A stretch of 64,000 nt of DNA from Ignelater luminosus. Its lineage: Eukaryota; Arthropoda; Insecta; Coleoptera; Elateridae. Every line of letters begins with the position of its first letter. Position 1 is the stretch's first letter. The notes under the pieces are model-generated. The model was not told where the DNA came from. It made no database searches and saw nothing but the letters and a program-made list of their open reading frames with translations. The translations under genes and the position numbers were made by a program. The stretch covers positions 69,662-133,661 of the forward strand of contig VTPC01090599.1 of assembly GCA_011009095.1 (NCBI GenBank). Reading direction: 5' to 3'. This document shows positions 11,434-22,069 of this stretch, one piece after another.

Positions 11434-13046
11434 CTCTACAGCAGGGGTCCCCAACGCCAATATCGGTCGAACGGTGAGCACCATTTATTTTTTCAAGGTA
11501 AATTTATAATTGGACGTCATCTGCAGATGTGATATCCACAAAACCACTTTAGCTTTAAACAAGTTTACACACCCAATCATTATAGCTGTATGTTTGTCTT
11601 TTCCCTGCAGCTCCAAGTTTAAATAATTAAATTTTTCCATTATATCTGTGATACAACCCAAATCCACCTGCCAGCGAGAGTCAGTTAATTCAACAAAATT
11701 CTGATTTTTGGTATTGAGAATATTGAGAAAATTTTTTATATCTTCATTTAAATTTACAAATCTTGTAAGAACTTTGCCTTTACCGAGCCAACGTACTTCA
11801 GTATGCTGCTCGAATAAAGTTTTTTATTTTTGTAACCACTCTCATGACATATCTGAAGGGTAGTATTTTACCACACAAAGCTTCCTGGTGGATAGTACAG
11901 TGATGCGGCACAAATTTTGGAAATGATTTATCTTTTGTGCAAAGGGCAATAAATCCATTGATATTACCAACCACTGCTGGTGCCCCATCAGTAGTTATCG
12001 CCGACAGCTCGTGCAGAGGCATATCTATCGAGTCTGCATATGCTCGAAATATGTTTATGGATTTCCTCACCTGTTGTTTGTCCTTTCATCAGTAATATTT
12101 TCAGTAGATATTCTTTTATAGTAAAGTTACTAAATACTATTCTCACCATAACTGCTAACTGTGCTGTGTCTGTTATATCTGCAGACTTGTATTGTAGTGA
12201 GAACCAGTCACATATTTCCAAGTCATTTTTAAACTGCGTTTTCATGTCCTTTGAAATGGCATGTATACTTCTTGTGAAGGTGTTATCCGACAACTGTAAA
12301 TCTTGTATTGCTGACATAATCTCACGTTTGTTACAAAATCCCTAGATAAGCAAATCGGCGCCACTCAGAAATGCTTCTTTTAACAACTCGCCATTCTGTA
12401 AAGGCTTTATCTTCTTTGGGAGCATGTGAGAAATTTTGAAAGAAGGAAGAGTGGAATTTTTAGATTTTACCAGAGGCCTAGTTAAAACCGACTGTTGGGC
12501 AAACAGGGTTGATTTTAATTAATTTACTTTCTTCTTTCTTACTTTAGGTTTAAGCTGTCTTAAATCCATTACATGTTTTTGGTGATGTTTAGTTTCATTT
12601 AAATTTCCCACCGAAAGATTTTTGGATGTGCGTGTACTTGGTCAACATGCAGCTTTTCTGACGTTGGTCGCGCTGTATCCAACTTCACTACTAGCTACCC
12701 CCATCACTCACGTTAATCGTTAATATTACATACAGTGGAGCTGTTTGGCCAGCACTGTCATACAATCTTTTTCTGGTTGTATACTACGGTGCGTCTAAGA
12801 TTAATAGAAAAAAATACTGTTGAAATGTTATAATAACAATAAATAATTATTTTCAAACAAATACGCCTATACTTCTCTAGTTGTAATTAATTACTAATCA
12901 ATAAAAGAATTTCAAAAATTTTTACATAACATTTTATTAAAAACTTAATTTTCTTGATCATGGTCGCACAGTGGCGGGCACACGTAAAACGGTCGCCGGG
13001 CGCCATGGTGCCCGCGGGCATAGGGTTGGGGACTCCTGCTCTACAG
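11434..13046. mobile_element. hAT DNA transposon with perfect 8-bp target duplication
   Basis: Element 11442-13038 (1,597 bp). The left end reads CAGGGGTCCCCAACGCC and the right end, on the other strand, CAGGAGTCCCCAACCCT: 14 of 17 matched. Both ends are flanked by the identical octamer CTCTACAG (11434-11441 and 13039-13046), the 8-bp duplication expected for hAT and close to the nTCTAnAn preference of some hAT families. A frame-broken transposase lies inside on the minus strand. At about 1.6 kb the element is shorter than an autonomous hAT copy, so it appears internally deleted at the transposase 5' end. The right subterminal region is unusually GC-rich (12960-13030). Confidence 0.92.
11475..12440 (-). 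pseudogene. hAT transposase (GTF2IRD2/ZBED5-like), broken
   Basis: Three overlapping minus-strand frames belong to one transposase. The upstream piece starts around MLPKKIKPLQNGELLKEAF (near 12420), meets an in-frame stop and resumes at KREIMSAIQDLQLSDNTF; it continues through NFTIKEYLLKI to TGEEIHKHI near 12050. The next piece (11798-12070) carries LSAITTDGAPAVVG, with the catalytic D, and FVPHHCTIHQEALCGKIL, with the CxxH/HQEAL signature of this hAT branch. After a frame break EVRWLGKGKVLTRFVNL appears, then 11485-11667 with MEKFNYLNLELQGKDK. The N-terminal BED zinc finger and the C-terminal dimerisation domain are missing, so the protein cannot be functional. Confidence 0.88.
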
Positions 13047-16000
13047 CAAGATTTACTTATTCGACTTAAGGCAGCTTTTTATAGATCGCAACGCATATGT
13101 CAAAATTCAGTTTTCTCCTAATTAGTCGCAAATCAAATCCTATTTTTACTGGATTATATTGAATTTTTATCAATAAGTCAAATTCAATATAATACAATAC
13201 ACTCAAACCACTTCAAGACTGCGGTATTATTGTCACAAGATTGTATAAAAATCAATTGTCTATTTGTTTGATACGTCAAAGATTTCAGGTACATGAAAAA
13301 TTTAGAATAATCTAACTAGGGTAAACGCACCTAAATACGTCCGGCCCCAGCAGCGCACCGTCAAATGAATTATTGTTTTATAAATAAATTATAGTGGCTC
13401 AAACAACTGTAATTTTTAGTTCTATGTTATCTACTGTCCTTGGTTCTAAGTATTATGTTACATTCATTTGAAACAAATAAAAATCATATGTCAATTATTA
13501 GCTTCTAATTATTCTCGGAACCTGCGATTATGCTAAGACGAGAAATTCTTTCATTCTAGATAAATTTGGGTATTGTTTTTAACATCTTTGTGAATATTTT
13601 CATTTGTTAAATCAAAAAAGTACTCTTTCTTGATATTAAATGCAAAGAATCAGAAATTCTCATTAAAGAACTATCGAAAACAAAGGGTGGATCGCTTACT
13701 GTTACAAAATGCGCATTTCGATAAATTATTTTTTTTTTGAAATATAAAACCACACGTTTTATAACTTTTGATGATAAGTATGTATACCATTTATATGTGC
13801 ACTGTTATACAGAAAGTTTTATTTATAACTATTATTTAGTTTTAAATTTAAACGAGTTTGAATTTCAAATATTGTTAGGTGGCAGGGTATTGGTGCTGTT
13901 ATCCTACCAGATAAAAACAATTAAATCAATTAGTGATCAAATTATTAGAACGAGATAGGCCGAAGTCTAGTGGTATTTACACTGCTCTTTCGGTGGGAAA
14001 CATCTGAAGGGTTCGTGACGGGCAGACAAAAACTCAAACCGTTTCCAACAATGTGGCATTTCTTGCGCTTCGTTACATCTTATCATAAAGGAGCTGTGCA
14101 TTTAATGAGGATATACGGGTACAAAATTTAATTAACGCAAGAGCTGATTCTTTATTGCATCTGCATAACAAAGACGACAACTTTTATGAAAGCATGTTGC
14201 GACTAAGTAAACAAAATAGCATATCTTGGTGCTATTGAAAATCCATGATTATTTCAGAAGGGCCACTCTATAGTCATAGAATGACAATACAGCGCTATAG
14301 AGTATACAGCCTGCGACATAGTTACAATTTTGAGGAAAATGTTCCAAGATCGTTCTGATGATATTAATTGTGCTGCAAGACCATTGAATGTTTCGTTTTC
14401 GGATTGTCTTCTTCAAAAATATTTAAACAAAAATTGTGTATGTGACCAAATTCGAGATGACTGAACAACTAAAGGAAAATTTAAAACTTACTCCTTGAAA
14501 GAAAAGTGATAGAAAATGCCTCTGAAAGAGCATTTCTTTTATCTACACCAGCATTCTTTTTGTCTGTTCAGTTGTTTGTAAATCTCTACCTTATTAAATT
14601 ATCTTGCAATAATATAAAACGTTGTATTATTTAAAAATGTTCAATCAAAATGTTATATTATAACAGAAACATCTCTGAATGATACCTTCAACAGTGAATT
14701 ACACTTTTAATAAAGAAAAATCAATACTAAAATTTAGAACCTTCAATTTATTCCATTTTGTAATTTTAACTGCTAGAATAATAAAGACTTTCTCTTCAAA
14801 ATGATAACGTACCACTATAAAAAAGGAGCACAATTTCCATTTGTGCAGATAAAGAGCGATTTAAATATCCCGTCTTTAATTTGAACCCTATTCATCTATC
14901 ATTAAAGTACGCTTTAGTAGTTGTTATTTTTAGACGGATAAATTAAGAAAGGAAATTACAAATTCTTTTTAAAATGAATAATCGCAACTTTCAGAATAAT
15001 CCTTTTGAGATTCCGTATTTTGTATTTAGTGTTCAATAATAATCCTTACACTGAATTTAGTTTGTGGACATAAATAACTCATTATGAAGACTGTCTATTA
15101 AATTAAACAAAGGACGACATTATTCAAGCTAAAAACGTTATTTAGCAAAGGTTTATTTAGAATTACTTAAAACAACTGTTATATTGCTTCGAATAACCCA
15201 CAAACAGTGGGTTATCCTTTAAATAACTAAAGACAAAAATATAAGGTAAAAATATCGCGACTCAAAACTTTCTTTGCGTGTCACAAACAAAGTTTAAATC
15301 ACTTATGAACATAGGAAACTTTCAGAAACTCTTACATTTAAGGAGCCTACGTTTATCATTAAAAGTTATGAAATTAAATTAAATCGTTGATTAAAGAGAA
15401 TGGAAAAAGGGCAGAAGAAGATTTTAAAGACGTTACTAACTTCATTGTAAGCAAATCTAGAAACTCTCTTGGATTGTATCGCTTAGCGAGTTGAGATAAA
15501 TTATGGAAGTATATGAATTGTCATGCATAATAATTTGAATCTGCCTAAATTTGATAAATTGGTATCTTGGTTTGCGAGGTTATTGCTTCCAAAAAGAAGC
15601 TGTTAGACAAACAAGAAGAAGAAAACTTTCTCAATGAATGACGATGTCTTTATATCCAACATTATTTGGCTTACGCAAAATTATTTTACAGATAAAATAA
15701 ATCAAACACTATGAGGTTTTGAAATAATAAGTACAGTTTGCCTTCATGAAGTATATTCCTAAGCAAACAAATTTTAAATACACAAACTGGCAATTAGTCT
15801 TTGAAAAGAAAATTCGTTTTTTGACCGAGTTTTCTTAGAATATCCGTCTTCTAATTAGTCTTTCAAAGAGGAAAAGTTTGCACTTTATGAGATCCAGTAA
15901 AGGCATTAATTTAATTTTTGTTAGGGAGGTGTATATTACAAATTCTTTTTCAGTTTTAGCACTTAACCTGGAATCTAAATTAGCTGTATATAAGAATTTT

Positions 16001-16490
16001 GCCTTCTAAGGTTTTACAAAATCGATTTTTAGATTACGAACCGCATATTTAATGAAAACTAAAAAGCGTTTTTATTATATCCTTCAGTGTTTGTTGCGTA
16101 AGATATATGGCAGCGATTTTCTTAGAGATTCTACTATATTTAAACATCTTTTCTCATGAATGGTATCTTTTCGAAAATGGTAGATTCTGTAATAAATAGT
16201 TAAGTACAATTGATTAGTTATCTACCAAAAGAATGAGATAGTATAAGAACTTTTTTACATTCTTGTTTACTTTAATGTGTTGCAAAATTACATAATCAAA
16301 AAAGAACAAAGAATTTAGAAGTATTTCTTTGCTATTTGTATTTATCCAGGCGTTGGTAGGTCACATATGATATTGCAGATAAGGAAAACAATAAACCAAT
16401 GTCTTTGCGAAATTATTAGTTATGCTAATTTCAAAAGTAAATTGGAAATTTATACTCGGATACGAAGAAAACTGTTAACTGAAGCAGAGT
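13047..16490. other. Long unassigned AT-rich stretch
   Basis: No gene or element I can name over about 3.4 kb. Near 14120-14200 a frame with DSLLHLHNKDDNFYESML looks weakly protein-like but soon breaks. A short hairpin lies at 15194-15217 and is listed separately. Confidence 0.35.
15193..15217. repeat. Short perfect hairpin
   Basis: Arms ATAACCCAC and GTGGGTTAT flank a 5-base loop (aaaca). It stands out in the AT-rich background because of the GC core. No associated gene; role unknown. Confidence 0.5.
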
Positions 16491-16509
16491 TGATATGGTA
16501 ATATTCAGC

Positions 16510-17520
16510 TTTCAACTCTGAATTGTTGGCAATCAATTTGCCTGTTGAGCATTTCAGACATACATTGGGGAGAAGCGATTTCATGGTATTTACAGATCAC
16601 CAACCTTGAGCAAAAACCGATCCAAGAAAAGTCCACGATCTCGAATTCATCGCACAATTTCCTATTAACATCAGATACATACAAGGTAGAAACGATTGTA
16701 GTTGCAGATACGTTTTCTTGTAGCATTAAATAATTAACTCAAGTCCAAAATAAAACTACTGACCTTAAGAACTCCATCAATGACAACGCATCAAATGGGA
16801 AATCAAACTTAAATTCACTGTAATTAACATCATATTATCTGATGAAAAAATGTGGTGCGAAAGTAGTTCTCAATTTTAATAGCACTGTATTTAATCTCAT
16901 TCATAATTCCTCCCATCCCAGCATAAGAGCACCCAGGCTCATTACATAAAAATATCTTAGGCCGAATATGAACGGTGTCGTAAACCGTTTGGCTAAAACA
17001 GGTGTTCCATGTCATCAACATACCAAAGCACCAGTAGGCACACTTCGCATCGTAACTAAACCTTTCGATCATGTTTATATAGATTTATTGGAACTATAAC
17101 CTATTCCTAATAGTTACATTTATTTGCTTTCGTTTCTCTCGGTGTTTAGAAACATGCCCTTTAAAAGATTCATCTTCTGAAATTGAAGCAAAAACCTTCA
17201 TTCAGAATCACATACAACCTTTTAGTGTACCTTTACATACAGCCACAGACCAAGGTCATCAATTCAAATTTAATCTTTTGAGTAATCTTGAGTGCCTTAA
17301 GATTCACACTATAGCTTACTATCCTGAAGTAAAAGACCTTGTTAAACATTTTATAGGAATCACAAAGTTTGTTTCGAATGCACCACAGATACTGTTTACT
17401 AAAGCGAAGAGTTACCTTTCGTTTTACTTGGCATTCGTACAGAATGTCTGGAATATTCTTTAACTAAACTTCATACGGACAAGAACTACGATTTCACAAG
17501 GAATTCTAAATGAAACACAT
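16510..17520 (+). pseudogene. Gypsy/Ty3 retrotransposon pol fragment (RNase H to integrase)
   Basis: Plus-strand remnant of a Ty3/Gypsy LTR-retrotransposon polyprotein. RNase H comes first: SAFNSELLAINLPVEHFRHT then FMVFTDHQP, a stop, and VHDLEFIAQFPINIRYIQGR (16510-16715). The integrase zinc-binding region follows at 16910-17020 (HPSIRAPRLIT, stop, KYLRPNMNGVVNRLAKTG). The core has GVPCHQHTKAPVGTL and FDHVYIDLLEL (first D, near 17070-17095), and then TATDQGHQFKFNLLSNLE (second D) with KIHTIAYYPEVKDLVKHF (17225-17355). Stops and frame shifts are frequent. Reverse transcriptase, gag and both LTRs are absent here. Confidence 0.88.
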
Positions 17521-17529
17521 ATTATCCAA

Positions 17530-18552
17530 AACTTAGATAATATAATCCAAAGTCTTCATTCGTATTCGGGCATTTTTCGACAATATGCATTACTGTCTCC
17601 AGTGGATTTTTGCAATTACACTTTGAGTTATGGTCTACATTTCATTGATGTATTAAAATATTACAACGAGCTTGACTAGTTCTCAAACGATTTAGGGTAC
17701 TCCATATTACGCGTGGTAAATTAAATACAGGTATTTCTTTTGTAGGATCTTCAATTAATTTACAGTTAAATAAATTTCTACTCTTACTTTCCCAATATGT
17801 CTTTCATGCATCAATAAAACTAAAGGGCTTGGCGAGGTAGTCCTCTTTCTATAATGAATTTCGAGATTTTAATCTATATGGTGGTAAATTTTCCAAATCT
17901 TTTCAAATTAACAACTATATATTCAAAACTTGATATTTATGCTGTACTTTCTTCAATGCATGTTTCTACGTATTTTTGGAGGATAAATATTTGTTACAAT
18001 TGGTAACCAGGGAATAGGAGTTGATCTAATGATTCCTGAAATTATTCTTGTTGTATTGTTTATAATTGTGAATCAATTTTAGAAATATCTGTACTATCTA
18101 TCCAAACAGGACAACAGTATTCAGCCGTTGAGTAAACCAGTGCAAGTGTTGATAATCGTAGAACTTTGGCATAAGTTCCCCAGTCTGTTCCAGCTAATTT
18201 ACTAATAATGTTATCTTTCGTTTGTAGTTTCCGTTTAAAATTTTTTAAGTGTTGTTTATATGTTAAGGACGTGTCCAAAATAACACCACGGTAAGTTGGG
18301 TAAAAATTTTGTTTAACGGGTATTTCATCAAATCTTATTCTGGGGGTCTTTGTTTTTTGACAATTATTAAGATTACTTCTAGTTTAGAAAGGTTTGCGCA
18401 AAGACGCCGTTTCTTAAAATAATTGTTTATTATTTCTAAAACATTTGTAAGATTTTGTTCTGCAACTGCAAGATCTCTGTGTTGAAAAATCAATGCTAGG
18501 TCATACGCATAAATAGATTTTTGAAACGTAACGACAGGTATAACGCTTAAAC
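17530..18552 (-). pseudogene. Jockey-type LINE, 3' half (interrupted by pogo element)
   Basis: Minus-strand continuation of the LINE RT that starts at 20660. It opens with VTFQKSIYAYDLALIFQHRD near 18480-18540, where the catalytic YADD box reads YAYD, so one metal-binding aspartate is lost. A stretch around 18060-18278 stays open for 72 codons (LQTKDNIISKLAGTDWGTYA, TLALVYSTAEYCCPVWID), followed by NTTRIISGIIRSTPIPWLP and the tail PVFNLPRVIWSTLNRLRTSQ near 17690-17740. These C-terminal motifs are typical of Jockey/BS-like insect LINEs. It is separated from its 5' half by a DNA transposon at 18553-19947. Confidence 0.85.
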
Positions 18553-19947
18553 CAAATAAGGGCCACTTAGTAAATGATAAAGTTTTTAAAAACGTATATA
18601 GTATTTAACTAAAATAACTGAAAATATAGTAAACAATACAAATATATAGCTAGATTGAGATGTCCTAACTGTTTCATTTTTATAACACAATTTGTTCGTT
18701 TAAAAATTGTTCTCAGGAAACTCAGCACATGGGCCTTGCTAGGATCATCATGTTTCCAATAAGCTCCATGATGTGTTCCAAATAAGGCCTACCAATTTTA
18801 TTGTAAAAGTATATGGAGATTTAGCAATAAACTTTGTCGAAATAAGTACAAAAGGCACTGAAAACATAAAAAAAAATATAAATTTGGTACACGGCATTGA
18901 TTAAAAAAGGTCTTCATCTTCGCAGTGTGGACATAAAAATCTTATGTCTGTATCAGCAGAAGTTAAGCCAACAAATTTCTCGTCCACGTATCTGATACAT
19001 TTTAGGCATAATCTCATGCCTTTCACCACATCATTTTCAACATACATTGCGGAACTAACTTTTGGATTGCTTTCTTTTTTGGTTGCAGAGCACTAGGTCT
19101 TGACTGTTCTTTTTCCTGATGCTTTTCAGTGCTCATGTTATTTATCGTAGTGTGTACCTTCTTGGTTCTTCGCATTCACTTTCTATAAGCTTATCAATTT
19201 GTTTCTTTCTTTAAATATTGACATTATGTTCAACCTTCTTCACTTCTGTTTCGCTTTTGTTTTGCTGGAAAAGTGGAAAAGTTTAAAGATTTTTTTTCTT
19301 ACTGTAACTGTTTTAGTAAGTTCTATCTCAGATGTTATTAAACTATTTTTGAAGTTGCTTGATGCATTATTTTCAGAAGAACTAGAGCTATTTTCATTTG
19401 ACGATAGAGAACTGCTATCATCCGGTTAAAACGTAGAGGTTCTGACAGGAGAACTAGTTGGAGATAAGTATCTCTCGGTAATTTCTCAAGGTGCAATTGT
19501 TACATCGGGTATTATTTTTGGGTCATAGAGAAGAATCCCAAAAACCTGCCATAACGTTGGCAGGCGTTGTTGCCCTAGGCCATACTTTAGGCAATATCTT
19601 TCCAAATGTAAATTTTTTAATGGTTTAATTTGGTTTGTTCGTCCAAAACAACATTACCTCTTTCCAATAAGTTTTAAATGTTTTAAACACTGCCTGTAGC
19701 ACCATGAGAGTCTGCTGCATCAACAATATTAACATCAAGATGAGATGATGCGCCATCTAAGATAAGAAGTACATATTCCGGTGGCACGATGAACACAATG
19801 ACTAACCAATATACAACTGAGTTATCGTACTAACTCGACATGATGTGTAAAAACATTACTAGATGGGGGATAGCTATGAATATAAGGTGTTGACTAAAAC
19901 TTATTTATTTACGATATTTTAAGGAAATTTATCGTGGCTCTTATTTG
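18553..19947 (-). mobile_element. pogo/Tigger-like transposon nested in the LINE
   Basis: Inverted termini: CAAATAAGGGCCAC starting at 18553 on the plus strand and CAAATAAGAGCCAC ending at 19947 on the minus strand. The exact ends may lie 10-20 bp further out; the expected TA duplication is not certain. The minus strand carries transposase fragments: EYVLLILDGASSHLDVNIVD (near 19730-19790, containing the catalytic D of the DDE_1 domain), further pieces with VLLFWTNKPN and AKVWPRA-like wording after frame shifts, a serine/asparagine-rich stretch, and a C-terminal tail LCLKCIRYVDEKFVG and FLCPHCEDEDLF near 18900-19050 that looks like a zinc-binding PHD-type end. The N-terminal DNA-binding half is deleted. 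Confidence 0.8.
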
Positions 19948-20660
19948 AAGCCGGGCTTTATTTAGCTAACATATCTTATATAAATTAAACAAAGCAGGTG
20001 ATAAAACTGAACCTTGAGGATGTCAATTATTTAAAATCCTGAATGTACTGCTTTCGTTACCAAGATAAACTCTATTTACGATTGGAGAACATATCTTCTA
20101 ATAATGAAACTATTCTACTACAATGGCTCGATATAGTCTATGTATTAATCCATCTTTCCATACAGTGCCATACGCTGCAGTAAGGTTATACTAAAACTTG
20201 ATCACAGCAATTTGTACTCCTTCTAAAATCCATTTGTTTTTTTTAATTTCTTAATCAATTATAAGGTGTATCCTTTGGTATATTATTCTCTCGAGAAGTT
20301 TATAAAAGATACTAACGAATGAGAATCGCAATGACCTTACACATTTTAAATTCATCTGGAAGTTTTACTGAAATTAAAATATCATTAAGAAAGAAAAATA
20401 GCCATTTTAGGGCTAAAATTCCCAGATTCTTGATACATTCCGGATAAATACCATCAAATCCAGCAGCTTTTCGAACTTTAATTAAATCAGCACCACCTTT
20501 TAATTTTTCCATAGTGAAAGGTGTGGTTAATAATCTGCAGAGGGTGTTGCTGATTTCCTTTGTTTATGTAATAAATGCCTGTTCAACAGCATTAAAAACA
20601 CTTATTAGTCTAGATGCTATGAAATTTGCAGAAATGCTAGTTGCAGATTTCCTAGCTTGC
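19948..20660 (-). pseudogene. Jockey-type LINE, 5' RT half
   Basis: Start of the reverse transcriptase split by the pogo insertion. The open piece 20312-20512 has VRKAAGFDGIYPECIKNLG followed by LNDILISVKLPDEFK, the standard N-terminal RT block. Further pieces are LLYKLLERIIYQRIHLIID (near 20250-20310), LTAAYGTVWKDGLIHRLYRA (near 20115-20180; the usual 'DLTAAYDTVW' catalytic D reads G) and HPQGSVLSPALFNLY near 19980-20030. The reading then stops at the pogo element and resumes at 18540. The 5' region upstream of about 20660 is missing. Confidence 0.85.
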
Positions 20661-20679
20661 TTTTCTGACATAGTTTAGT

Positions 20680-20985
20680 GGTTTTAAAATTTCTTCTATA
20701 CGGTATTAAATACCTTCTTCATTATCATTCTAAAATATTGTTGTGTAGCTGTTGTTTTATCACATTTCACTTTTTGTTCGACTGTATAATAGTCCCAGTT
20801 TCACTGCTGAGACATCTAGAAGACTTCAAGTTGTTCAAAATGCACGTTTGTACCCCATTTTCGAGGTTAAAAGAACACAATCAGTCTTACACATACTAAG
20901 CAGTATTTCATGGTTGAATATGAAAAAAAATTATTTTCTTGATTTTATCGATGTTTTTCATAAAATCATTAGTTATAAATAAATA
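20680..20985 (+). pseudogene. LINE ORF2 C-terminal fragment (CR1/Jockey superfamily)
   Basis: Two overlapping plus-strand frames contribute. The second (20752-20982) carries ETSRRLQVVQNARLYPIFEV and ISWLNMKKNYFLDFIDVFHK, matching the conserved 'SRRLQVLQN...WLNM..RR..H' tail that follows RT in a common insect LINE family. The same family appears at 48.4-49.2 kb (RT) and probably 24.4-24.6 kb (extreme C-terminus). Opposite in strand to the adjacent Jockey-type LINE, so it is an independent insertion. Confidence 0.7.
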
Positions 20986-22065
20986 GACTTTATCGTCGCC
21001 TCAAAGCAACACTAACATATGTCGAAAACATTCAAAAATAGGATTTTTAAACGTTGCACTCAAAAAAACGTTAGAGATTTTGATGAAACAGTAAGATTTT
21101 TTTATTGTAAATAATACCACATAATGATTTTAGATATGGTGTGTTTATTAATGACTGAAGATGCCACCTCTCAAAGATTTTTTATCGACAGCTTGTGTAT
21201 TAAGTGTGATAAGAACTAATGGTTGTGAACTAGAAGAACGTCGCTTATGTAATCCGATATGCACAAAATTAATTATCTCAGAGACTAGGTTTGGCATATT
21301 TGTCGCACTTTGTCAGTCACGTGACATTCAGACATATTTAAACACGCTTTATAGCCTAGTACTGCATTTATTAAGAAATACATCTTTAAATAGTGCAACA
21401 CTGTTTCACTAAACAATTTTAAGCATTGAACGCTCATCCTAATCATAACCTGCTATTACATTGAATATTAAAACGGTAACCACCATTTCAGAAACGTTTT
21501 GGTGTATCTCTGAATCATTCTTACTAATGCAAAGAGGTGTTAAATGAGTGAAAATCAAGGTGTAAAAATGTCTAGAAAACAGTATATTCTACAGCTAACA
21601 CTGCAAAAATTGCAATAAAATAAAGATATTTTTGTAGGTTTCTTAAAATAGATGGGAAAATGTATATTTTCTATAAGAGAATCCTAACCTCAATTTCTAG
21701 TAAATGAAGTTGGATGTGTTTGATTGGGACTTTGGAAATGGATTTCTTTAACGATTCTCGTATACTACATTCGACGTAATCTACGACGTTAAAATACTAA
21801 CGTTACGTCCAATGTCACGTATTTTCACGTGTTAAGAACAAACTCGTAAGGTCATTTAAAAGTGTTATAATCTACAAACCAAACACTTAGAGAAAACGAT
21901 TCATGGTGATAAGTGACAAAACATAATTTTTAAATGTAATGAAAAAGAATTAGTTTAACAGTTTATTAATTGTCTGAGCAATGTCTTTTGCATTCTTTGC
22001 CGTCTATCTCGTTGCTCCACGCCCACAGTGAGCATAAAATGCTAATGTCGTTTTGTGTTTTGTTT
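20986..22065. other. Unassigned stretch
   Basis: No gene recognised. Part of it may be the 5' non-coding region of the following transposon-type gene. Confidence 0.35.
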
Positions 22066-22069
22066 AGGT

